A stretch of 64,000 nucleotides of DNA, taken from Agrocybe praecox. Taxonomy: Eukaryota > Basidiomycota > Agaricomycetes > Agaricales > Agrocybaceae. Every line of letters starts with the position of its first letter. The stretch's first letter is position 1. A program made the translations under genes and the position numbers. Positions 52,338 through 64,000 of the stretch are shown here, in pieces. The stretch covers positions 2,209,618 to 2,273,617 of the forward strand of contig OZ024850.1 of NCBI GenBank assembly GCA_964017145.1, given 5' to 3'. The notes beneath the pieces are model-generated. The model was not told the origin of the DNA. It searched no databases and worked only from the letters and a program-made list of their open reading frames with translations.

Positions 52338-52887
52338 TTGGCCAAGTCTCGCTGGCCTTTTTTGAGGGTGGAATTAGGTTCAGTTTGCGTCAGTTGGCAG
52401 TGACGCGCTGGCCAAAATGCAGGTGCGTGCAAGCGATCTTATCTTATCTCCAAACATACGGATTCGTTCACAAGTCCAATTTCCAACGCATGAATCGTGG
52501 ATACATAATCAACTCGAGAGAGTGAGAGAGCAAATCCGGAAATATTCTACAATACAGGAAGATTTGATAAACATTAACGAAATAGGTGAAAACATTTCGT
52601 CAATCGCTCTACACCGGATGTCAATTCATGTAGTGACGACATTGATGGCAGCAACTGCAAAATCCCATCGACCACCTATATCTGCCCAATTTTCGCCTAT
52701 GTTGCGATGCCGTCGTCTTTAATAATGATGTTGTGGGTATATACAATACACAGGGAGTTTTGTGCGGTCATTAGGTTGTTCGAGTGAGAGAAAGTCCTTT
52801 CCACATGCTGGGAAATATGGGAAACATCCAGAGTGCCGCGCCACATCACGAACCGACACGGACAAAAGAGAACAAAGGCATTTCAAT
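52338..52887. other. Intergenic region between oligopeptidase and DUF6534 gene
   Basis: About 550 bp. It holds the oligopeptidase promoter and a plus-strand open frame at 52417-52722, listed separately. Confidence 0.4.
52417..52722 (+). CDS. Possible small coiled-coil protein, unproven
   Basis: A single open frame of 101 codons. Residues 27-66 form a regular amphipathic heptad pattern (WIHNQLERVREQIRKY, then IQEDLININEIGENISSI), followed by IHVVTTLMAATAKS. The QL-x-x-V pattern and the late LMAA resemble, loosely, the short DASH/Dam1-ring subunit Hsk3 (which ends near FMAA), but spacing differs by about eight residues. It lies divergently 80 bp from the oligopeptidase start. It may equally be chance; no splice sites or codon evidence decide it. 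Confidence 0.25.
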   Translation: MQVRASDLILSPNIRIRSQVQFPTHESWIHNQLERVREQIRKYSTIQEDLININEIGENISSIALHRMSIHVVTTLMAATAKSHRPPISAQFSPMLRCRRL

Positions 52888-55112
52888 TCAGAATTTCGTT
52901 GAGGTCGGTGTCTATAGAAAAGATGCCCGAAAGTAAGCGTTCGGTCACAATGGTGAGAAAGAAAATGAATCGTCGCAATAGATATAGATGGAGCCACAAA
53001 TAGATGTTCATAGATGACATGGGACTTACCGGCCGTGAAGATGGCACACCTTCGTAATCGGACCTGGTAATTGTTTGTGTCTGTACGTTGACGGTTAGCG
53101 ACTGGGCCTCCATGAATCGGCTTTCTTTGTTCATGCTGTCGGCACCCGGACTAGGAGGTTCTCCTTGACCTGATACTACTGCGCGGAATGGCGTCAGCTG
53201 TAGGAACGTGCCGTCTTTTGGTGCAACTTGTTCACGAAGGGCCTCTCGGCTATTCAGTCTGTGAGAAATAGAAATATGAATTTTTCGTCCCAACAACAAA
53301 ACGGAAAATACTCAACGCCGCTAAGAGAGAATTGACATAGCCTGGAGAAGAGGATGCCCAATTTAGACAGATTTCCATTTTACTGCAGAAGATCGAAGGC
53401 AAATGCCGCTCACATTTTCCGATTAGCCAGAAGAAGCCCAGCCAGATATAATTGGTGGGCATAATGGCAAACTTGGGATTCTTTCAGCATGAGGTATGAA
53501 GAATCACAAGGAGCAGCTTACCGTGACAACGCAAATAAAAGCAATAATGCTAATGGCATTCCATTAGAGACTTGAGAGAGTGTTGTTTTTCAAATAAAAA
53601 TAACACCTTGTGATTAACCCCGTGGTTAAACTGTAGACAATGAGTGTGGTAATGAGTGAATCGGTCCTACAAATCGCGTTAACGGTCAAATACACCTGTG
53701 GAAATTCTGAGGCGTCCAGCTGCCCACCTTGCAAAGCCAGTACGGCTTTTGGTTAGATAGTAACATAGAGAAATGGCGATGATGATATCCGAAGCTGCTG
53801 CGCTTCCCAGTCCGGTACTGGTTACCCACTAATCCCCGGAGTCAATACATAATCCACCCCACTTGTGTCTGAAAAATATGGAGAAGCTTACGATGAGTTT
53901 TGGGAACTTCGACACCTCCACCAGGATGAAACTAGGCGATGCGTCGTTATCAGTGTCTTTTAATCTATGCGTTGAAAAACGGAACGACATACCCCTCTAT
54001 CGTAAATACTGTAGTATTTCTGCCTTGAACAAAAAGTGCACACAAAACAAGCAAGGACACACTCACAAACGCCAAGTCCTGTATACTCAAGAATTAGAAC
54101 TTGCTTCAAACAGTGAGGATAAAGTTTTGGACCCACCAAAGTGAATGCAAGCAAGGATGACCTAAGTGAAAAAAAAAAACTTGAAATTCAACACTCGAAG
54201 AAAGGAAGACCTGAGCATACTATGATCGCCGTTAACAGAACATTCTTCGACACTAGCAGAGCAGTGAGCGACGTCGAGTGTTCAGCATGAGTTATGTACT
54301 TACATCTCCAAACCCTCCGAGCAAAGAAGCTACCCACAAAATAAGTATAAATACTGGAAGGGTCCCTGGAGAAGCTCTCACCATTCAACAATGATACCAA
54401 TGAGTCCCTGTGCTACGCTTCAATTTCTGCAGAATTTTGTCGAATAGATAAAAACCCACATTACAGTCTGTTTGCAACTGGGGCGCGTTTATTAGAAAGG
54501 GAAAGAGGGTGGACGGTGTTCTTGGAACATACATTCATGCTCCTGGTCACAAGTTTAGAGTGTATATCGCAAACCAGATACAAGAAGACCTCACCATGTG
54601 GAACGTCCCAAGGCCATTGGGTTGGAGAAGTTGGTGACCAAATAGCTAGAAGATCGTTAGAAATCCACCAAACCCCAAACGCTTAGGCTCGGCGCTCACG
54701 TATAAATAGCGATTGTACAAAGCACCAAATGAGCGGTATCGAGTAGCCATAGGAAGAAGACCTAGGGGACGCGGCATTGTCAACAATATCGTCGTGTAGA
54801 ATGCCCACGTTGGATTATACCAGGAATTTTGTCCACCGGGAATCGTTTGGATATTGCCTAAAGGTCCACATGAGCGTGACGGACGCGTCGAGTAAGATAA
54901 GATTGCATACTTGTAGTAAAGATACCTTCACATATAGGTTAGCCGCCTAAGAATCATCAAAATTAGGAACTGCATACGTTTGCAATACCGTAACACCGTA
55001 TAGACTGCGAGGTACATTAGAGAGCCTATCACCGCATGTTGGGTGGTACGTACATGGCACTGCCAATCAGACCAAGGAAGGCCGCACCGTAAGTGGTGTC
55101 CAGGCTGTTCAT
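52888..55112 (-). CDS. Seven-helix-type membrane protein of the DUF6534 family, 22 exons
   Basis: Exons: 55112-55054, 55004-54978, 54925-54911, 54857-54821, 54761-54700, 54645-54595, 54542-54533, 54477-54460, 54407-54382, 54329-54304, 54252-54221, 54161-54137, 54078-54067, 54008-53993, 53931-53892, 53828-53728, 53666-53607, 53549-53522, 53480-53414, 53341-53317, 53258-53030, 52911-52888; 329 aa, in phase throughout. Hydrophobic helices alternate with FLVFFLWLLDTAHLVL, LQTDCNGLIGIIVE, FFARRVW, GLGSAAASDIIIAISLCYYL, KSRTGFARTDSLI and FAIMPTNYIWLGFFW, the usual pattern of this agaricomycete family. The tail is soluble and Ser/Pro-rich. Function of the family is unknown. The end of the last exon is uncertain: the penultimate frame stays open past 53030 and would give a longer tail. 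Confidence 0.82.
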
Positions 55113-55805
55113 GATCGGCTTTCGATAGAGCGTCACTCGTCGAGGCGGATGTGTAGTGGGGAAAAGGAGAACACTCCATCTATAGCGTTCAGTGGGTATA
55201 TAAAGTAGTGGGTTCGGTTCTCGAATTGACACGGGTACCGACCGGCGTGTGTTGTGAGAATGTGACGGAAACTCTCTACCATAGCTGGAAATTTTACTTC
55301 AAAGTCAAGACCTCGGTCCCTTTAGTTAGAGCCTGTTCTTCTCACAGGTCTAAAAATGACAAACGTCATGTCATGTCCATCCACTTTACGTTGGGAATAC
55401 GGACGCCAGATCATTGCCGCACAATCAGACGACCTCAAACTTGTCAAACTTACATACGCACACAACGCAACATCGTCCACATTTGCTGGCACGACGCATT
55501 TCGTGAACTCCGGAGGAATCCAAGTCATAGCAGACTTATGATCAGGAAGCACCGATTTAAAGGTTTAGATGTCTTGAGCTGAGAAGCTTGGAGAACAGAG
55601 ACCGGGGGGTGGTACAAGAATATTCGGGGATTTTGTTCTATATGTGGAAAATACACAGGATAATTGTGATTGTGCGGGGAAAACCCGCATGCAGTTATTA
55701 AAACAAGGGACTCACAAAGATTAATATATACAGCATGCAGTCGACAACAAAACGATAATGCTACACAAACCAAAGATAAATGTAAAGAAATGAAAAATAT
55801 ACACA
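55113..55805. other. Intergenic region between DUF6534 gene and cullin-1
   Basis: About 693 bp. It contains the promoter of the DUF6534 gene and the 3' region of cullin-1. Open frames on both strands near 55322-55582 mirror each other and show no domain. Confidence 0.4.
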
Positions 55806-58601
<2,796 letters not shown>

Positions 58602-58768
58602 GATGGATAGAAAGCAACAGAGAGAGAACAAAGAACAAGCGCGCGGATTGTCGCAGGAATTGATCGGTGCAAACAAAGTGAAACTAATTTGGGACAGATC
58701 ACATTAAGTCTTGGCTCGTTACTACACAAAACACAGAAAATGGGTAATAATTATATGCAAGGTAGTGA

Positions 58769-59802
58769 TTATAGTTTGACACCAGTGTGTATACAAGCAA
58801 TGCCACCCCACTGGTTGGACCAGGCTCCTCCATCAACGTCCTTTCCTGTTGAAAATCCTGCATCTCTGATCATTTGAGCAAATTCAGGTTGAGGAGGGAA
58901 CTTTCTAATTGATTCCACGAGGTATTGGTAGGAATCACGGTCACCAGCTAGAACAGTCCCCAACAATGGAATGACCGTGAACGAATACTGGTCGTATAAC
59001 CTGAAAACACAAGAGTGAGGTCAAGGACCAACATTGGATTTGAATGTCACGAACGTATTTAGCAAAGGGTTGTCGACCCGACTGAATTCTAGACAAGCAA
59101 ATGTTCCTCCAGGCTTTAGGACACGATACGCCTCCTTTAACACCTCTGGAATGGATGTACAATTACGGATACCGAAAGCAATGGTATATAGATCATATGT
59201 ATTGTCTTTGAACTGCTCTTGTCCAAGGGATTGAGCATTAGCCTCATGGAACGAAATCTGGGGAGCTGGGGGTTAAGACAGATTTTAGTACTTATTAATG
59301 ACGCAGACCGTGAAGCTTACTCACTGTTATGATACATGGTCTGCTTGAAACGCCTGTAACCTTCCTTCAGCATTTGTGCATTGATATCCACTACCTCAAC
59401 AGTGGTTTCCCTATCGTAGTAGTTTTCCCTTGCGTGGTCCAAGATACGAAGAGCAATATCGCCAGTACCTCCAGCCACATCAATACACTTCATAGGTCCC
59501 TTTCTGCCTGGCCGCAGAGATGATACGAACGAGTCCTTCCAGAGGCGATGTACACCAAATGACGTTGCGTCGTTCATCAAGTCGTACTTGGAAGCAACGG
59601 AGTCGAACACATTTTTGACCAAGGTTTCTTTGATATCCTCAGGGACAGTTTTGAACCCAAAAGACGTGGTCTTGGGTTCTAAGTTCTGGAGGTTTTGTTT
59701 TGGTTGCTGTTGCTGTTGCGAGTCAAAAGAGTGGTTAAGACGCGCAAACATCATAGAAGGTCGACGACATTGTCGGCGAATGGTTCTGGAGACAGTCTGC
59801 AT
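58769..59802 (-). CDS. COQ5: COQ5, ubiquinone C-methyltransferase
   Basis: Three exons, 59802-59325, 59265-59055 and 59000-58769, give 306 aa. The N-terminus ([22 protein letters not shown]) is an Arg-rich mitochondrial presequence followed by a Gln run. SAM-dependent methyltransferase motifs: [16 protein letters not shown], motif [30 protein letters not shown], the family motif [21 protein letters not shown], where the FGIRN core is characteristic, and [11 protein letters not shown]. The end is [20 protein letters not shown]5 methylates the benzoquinol ring of coenzyme Q intermediates at the inner membrane. It shares a 135-bp divergent promoter with FCF2. Confidence 0.96.
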
Positions 59803-59937
59803 CGTCAAGGTAGCAGCAAAGAAAGGAACGCGTCCTTGGGACTGAACACCGCCACCAAAGTCGATCCGGCCACTCGATCAATTTCCAAATAAAGTGTCGA
59901 TTGCTTTTGTAATTGACGCTTCTCGCAAATAAAAACT
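59803..59937. promoter_or_regulatory. 135-bp divergent promoter of COQ5 and FCF2
   Basis: Only 135 bp lie between the two start codons, so the two genes must share one short promoter region. No named element stands out. Confidence 0.7.
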
Positions 59938-61041
59938 ATGATGGCCTCGGGCAAGGGCAAGGAAAGAGCGATTGGTGAGTCCATAGTCACTGCGCACATG
60001 CAGCTATCCTTATACTTTATACTCCAGATCTCACTGTGGAAGAGGCGTCGGATGAATCCGACACTGACACTACGTCTTCTTCAAGCTCGGATTCGGACTT
60101 TTCTGACGACGAGAATGAAGAGCAAATCACTCAAGAATATCTCGATTCTCTCTTAGAAAAAGCCATAAAAAACGCAGAAGCTGCAGAGAATCCCTCAAGT
60201 GTCCCAAGGGATGACTCGAATAAGGAGGATGAGGTGATTACACTTGACGATGATACCCCAGTGTAGTTACTTTTTTTTTTACTACGGATAAAGATCATCT
60301 TGCTCATGCATTCAATTCTAGCCCACTTCCAAGACTAGACACAGGGGGCCTACCAAGCTCTTACATTAAGCTGGGAGCCACACGTTGGGATGGCCCGTCT
60401 TCCATACGAGATCCAGCCGTTGAAAAGGCTGAAAAGGCGACAGCCTTGACTTCTGTACCCGCGCCACCCTTACCACCCGCTGAGTTGACCAAGGATGGGA
60501 AACCACTTACCAAGAAACAAAAGAAAGAGGTTTGTTTCTAATACAATTGCTTATTTTATGTTATTAAGGTTCTTGCAAATCAATAGCTCCATCGTAAAAC
60601 TGCTGGGCCAGACTGGTTTGAACTTCCTGCGCCATCTGAGGCAGACCTTCCCCGAATGTACCGCGAAGTCGAAGCCCTCCGGTTGCGCAACCATCTTGAC
60701 CCCAAGCGTTTCTATCGTAAAGATGAAGGAGAAGGAAAGGGAATCAAGGGATTACCAAAGTATTTTGCAGTAAGTTATTAATTGTCCATTAATGAGTGCG
60801 CATTGCTCATAAGGGTCTACAGATCGGTACTATTCTACCCACAAGTACACCGTTCGGGACAGCAAGCAGCGATAACCTTACACGCTCACAAAGAAAGAGG
60901 ACTTTTGTTGACGAGTTGGTTGATGACGCCGAAGCCAAACGTTATGCAAAGAAAAAATTCGAGGACCTGCAAACCGTTCGCGGTGCTCGGGGAAAGAATA
61001 CGCTACAGGCAAAACAAGCATTACGGAAGGGCAAGTGGTAG
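59938..61041 (+). CDS. FCF2: FCF2, pre-rRNA processing factor (DNTTIP2-type)
   Basis: Five exons (59938-59974, 60028-60262, 60322-60529, 60587-60769, 60823-61041) give 293 aa. The N-terminus is acidic and Ser-rich. The Fcf2 domain begins near residue 168: GPDWFELPAPSEADLPR, EALRLRNHLDPKRFYRKD, GLPKYFAIGTILP, SQRKRTFVDELVDDAEAKRYAKKKFEDLQ, and a basic end RKGKW. Fcf2 belongs to the SSU processome and is needed for early cleavages toward 18S rRNA in the nucleolus. It is convergent with SAS10/UTP3, another member of the same complex, 225 bp away. Confidence 0.95.
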
Positions 61042-61266
61042 ATTTGGTTCGTATTAAAGCCCTTGTTTGTGTACCAGTGGGAGATTTCAATATATCTCTT
61101 CATGCTGCTCAATCGATATTTTAAGATTTCATGCGTGCTACATGAACTTAAAATTCTGAATCCATGTAGTTCTATTATCCATGCACACACCAATGTCTAT
61201 TGATCGAATGGCAATAGGTGCCATAAATGATAAAAAGCAGAAAACAAAGATAATTCGCGACTATAC

Positions 61267-63474
61267 TCAACCCAGGCGGATACTCTTGACAACTTTGCTG
61301 ATACCCGACTTCTCTCCTGTATACTTTCCGCCGGTTTCTGAGAGCCCACCTTTGTATATAGGTTTCTGGGATGCCAACTTCTTTTTGGCCTTTTCGTAAC
61401 GTTCGCGTTTCTTGACACGAGGGTTCCGAACACTCTTCGGTCTGTGCGGAGTGAGACCTCTGTTGGTTAGGATTGCACGGGTGAGAGAACGAGGGCCAGT
61501 GCTTCCGCCTTCTTCTAGTGGTTCTCTGAACAAAGGTAAGAATAATCGGGAATCGAGGTGCAGTGATTGACATACCTTGTCAGACCATGGGCTTCCTCGT
61601 ATTCAGCCTTCTTCTTCTGTTTCTGTTCCTGAGATTTCTTTTTAACCAGCTCATAATACTCGTCAGGGCTGTCTTCGCCATCATCATCCTCGCGAGACCG
61701 TTTGTCACCTATCTGAGGTTCTTCGTCGTCCAAAGGTACACCAACTTGGTTCTTAGCACGAATCGCAGCCTCCTTGACAAGTCTCGCATCCTTTTCTTTC
61801 TTCCTTTCTCTGTAAGGAATATCGTCATCTCCACCAGCTGCTTGGTTCCTAGCACCTTGTCTTCGAGCACTAGCGCTTTCGATCTTGGACGTGTGGAAGC
61901 GTAGCGATTTCTTCCTAGCCGTTTTATCCGCTGCATCGACAGAATGCAAACTGGTGGCTTCTCCGAAGGCATCGGCTGCATCTTCGACATGTTGACGACG
62001 GGATGAGGATGGTTTAGAGGGCATAAATTCGGGTTCCACGAGATCAAACACAGGCTTGACCATGGCATCCTTCTTTTCCTCTGTTTCCGTTTCTGACGTC
62101 CTGCGTTTTTTCTTGGGTGGTTTGTGTATTACCGGCTCAGGTTCTTCGGAAGGTTTTTCAGCATCCTCCAGCAGTTCCTCGAGCTCATTTGCTTCTAGGT
62201 CACCGGAATCATCTCTGTCCCAAAGCATCTCTCCGTCTGCCATAATTTCGTCTGTATTCATACTGGACAATTCACTCTCGTCGTAATCTTCAGAGTCAGT
62301 GTCAGAGGCAGCGAAGTCCAGGTCTTCTAATGTTTGAAGGGATTGTTTGAGAATTAGAAGACGTTGAAGAATTGGATGAGACTGTAACAATGCTGGTCTT
62401 TGGGAATATTTCGCAGATGATCTCAGATGAAGGTAGAAGGCGAGGGTCGTGCTGTACGACAACAGAGCCTCTGAAAGAACCAGAAATGAAAACCTTCGCG
62501 TTGCCGGAGGCCAAATTGTAACTTACGGTAATGCAAATGGACCATTCCTAGACTGAGAGTATCTGGATCTTCAGCTTCGAGCCTACGAGACTTGTCAAGT
62601 AAAGTTGGAGAAATTTGTGAATGGGACATACTTTGATATCTTTTGTTTTGCCTTTTCGAGGCTCTGGACAGTATCCTCCCAATCACGCGCTAAAGCTAGA
62701 GCCTCAGGGCTTGTCTTCTCTAGATGACGTAGAAGGGATTTCTTGTCGCCAGAGGGAGGGAGCGAAGAATTTTCAGCTTCTATAGGGATTTGTCTTCGCG
62801 ATGTCAATATGTGTATATCGGCAGAAGTAAACACACGCACTCAAGTTCGTGCGCTTTTTCAAGATCAGGATTGTCGTCGAGACCAAAGTCATCGTCCTTC
62901 ATTTCTTCACGCATTTTGGCTTGCAGGCGCTTGGCTTCCTGTTCCTCGAGTTCATTTCCCTCTTCATCATCTGTTTCCAGTTGATCTGCATTCGAGGAGT
63001 AGTATGCAGCCTTTCCCTTGCCCCAACTTTCTTCTTGCTCTTCTTCCTCTTTCTCAGACTCCTCTTCCTCGACTTTCTTCTTTCCTTTATCCTTCTTACT
63101 CTTCTTGACTTTCTTCTTGGGTTCGGGAAGAGTTTCTAAGTCCTCATCCTCATCCTCGTTTAAGTCGCCTTCACCCTCACTTGCAGATTCTTCCAGGCCC
63201 TTCAGCGCAAATACTTCGTCATCGTCTCCGTCATCTTCGTACGCCCCGCGATCATTGCCTTCGAGCAGAATTTTATCCCGCGAGTCGTGGACTGCGGAGA
63301 GAAATTAGTGGTTGGAAATGTAAGATATTTGCAAGCTAATTCACATTGATCCTCTTCATCCATTGGAATATCCTCTCTCGTATTCCATTTTTTTATTTTA
63401 CCATCTGACCTTTTTAAAGGTTTTGGATTTTTGGATCCAGCTTCGCGTCGTAGTTTTGATGGTCTTCGGGGCAT
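61267..63474 (-). CDS. SAS10: SAS10/UTP3, SSU processome component
   Basis: Six exons: 63474-63345, 63291-62841, 62793-62632, 62582-62527, 62470-61576, 61525-61267; 650 aa (yeast Sas10 is 610). A basic start (MPRRPSKLRREAGSKN) is followed by long acidic Glu/Asp/Lys stretches. The Sas10/Utp3 domain lies around 195-270 (LLRHLEKTSPEALALARDW, LSYSTTLAFYLHLR, HPILQRLLILKQSLQTLEDLD). The C-terminal Sas10 domain has TRAILTNRGLTPHRPKSVRNPRVKKRERYEKAKKKL, of which GLTPHRPK and NPRVKKR are diagnostic, and IYKGGLSETGGKYTGEKSGI. Sas10/Utp3 acts in U3-dependent 18S rRNA maturation and in silencing in yeast. The intron at 62840-62794 uses acceptor gcgaag; the nearer ctatag breaks the frame. Confidence 0.93.
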
Positions 63475-64000
63475 TTTCAAAGAGAACCTCAACTAAACAC
63501 GGTATGACATTGTCAATATATATGAGGTATTCATTACTAGGGCTCACCTAGATTTCTGTAGGAGGGGCGCTCACTTAACTGTGCCGCTATAACCTGGCTT
63601 TCAAGTGCTTTCGAGTTAGGCTAACTAAGGCCAACGACTGGAATATGCCGAGACAAAATGTTTCCTCAGGCACGTGATGCGTGAGGTAATCTAAACGGCA
63701 ACTTAAATTGAAAAACCGCACGGCGCGAGCCCTACGAGGCCCTACGGCCTACATAGTCAACGAGTCAGTGAGTCACTACTTAGCCTGACTCACTACCGTG
63801 ACAGCGCTTAGTGATTGGAACGTCCAGAAGCGCTTGGACCCACACCCATTAAAAAGACATACAATTCGGAAGAGGAGATATCTTGGATATTCTGTATACA
63901 TTAAAGGTTTTTCGTATTGACTCATCAAAGAAAGTGGAAATGAAATAATTGAAAAAGCAGAGTTTGCTTACAGGAGACTAACTTAGGTGGACTGTGGAGC
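63475..64000. promoter_or_regulatory. Upstream region of SAS10/UTP3 to window end
   Basis: About 526 bp with no supported gene. Near 63760-63795 there are several copies of TGAGTCA or TGACTCA-like strings, which resemble AP-1/Gcn4 class binding sites; this is only a motif match. Confidence 0.35.

Noticed and set aside
55322..55582. Mirror open frames on both strands upstream of the DUF6534 gene
   Set aside because: The frames mirror each other and neither continues the adjacent gene or shows a family motif.
61563..61904. Hydrophobic plus-strand open frame with apparent membrane helices over SAS10/UTP3
   Set aside because: It is the reverse of a Lys/Glu-rich coding exon, which produces Leu/Phe-rich shadow translation.

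Overview
The window is 64 kb of nuclear DNA from a filamentous basidiomycete, most likely an Agaricomycete. Genes are dense and split by many short introns (mostly 47-70 nt, GT-AG). The gene content fits: a DUF6534-type membrane protein, a GH128 (Asl1-like) glucanase, KRE6/SKN1-type beta-glucan proteins, and a fungal SCM3-like centromere protein. No transposon, virus, CRISPR array, tRNA or rRNA gene was recognised. For nearly every gene I placed the splice sites by hand and checked that exon lengths keep the reading frame; these are sequence-only models without transcript support.

Layout, left to right. 1-7.3 kb: class I fructose-bisphosphate aldolase (-, 3' end outside the window), a small mitochondrial-type membrane protein (+), an unrecognised coiled-coil protein (+), an arrestin-like protein (+) and a secreted GH128 glucanase (-). 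7.7-22.2 kb: SCM3-like CENP-A chaperone (+), SEN1 helicase (+) and the DEAH helicase ECM16/DHR1 (-). 22.8-29.5 kb: the first of three SKN1/KRE6-type genes (+) and a ULP2-type SUMO protease (+). 29.6-39.7 kb: a run of minus-strand genes: mitochondrial uL6, ARC1-type tRNA-binding cofactor, a 2-oxoglutarate/Fe(II) oxygenase, a histone-fold protein, an HSP20, SGF29 and translin. 40.2-48.5 kb: SKN1/KRE6 copies two and three (-) and a short-chain dehydrogenase (-). 49.1-63.5 kb: an M3 oligopeptidase (-), a DUF6534 membrane protein in 22 exons (-), cullin-1 (-), COQ5 (-), FCF2 (+) and SAS10/UTP3 (-).

Themes. Ribosome assembly and RNA processing recur (SEN1, ECM16/DHR1, FCF2, SAS10/UTP3), as do cell-wall beta-glucan genes (GH128 plus three SKN1/KRE6 copies), chromatin and centromere factors (SCM3, histone-fold protein, SGF29) and protein modification (ULP2, cullin-1). 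Most genes are housekeeping and I saw no secondary-metabolite cluster or defence island.

The unusual signals are in gene structure. There are two 6-nt microexons, one of which encodes the RxS co-substrate motif of the oxygenase. Introns with GC donors are required or favoured in three genes. The 329-aa DUF6534 gene has exons of only 10-18 nt. The HSP20 gene reads its conserved core strand in the wrong frame between two homopolymer runs that compensate each other.
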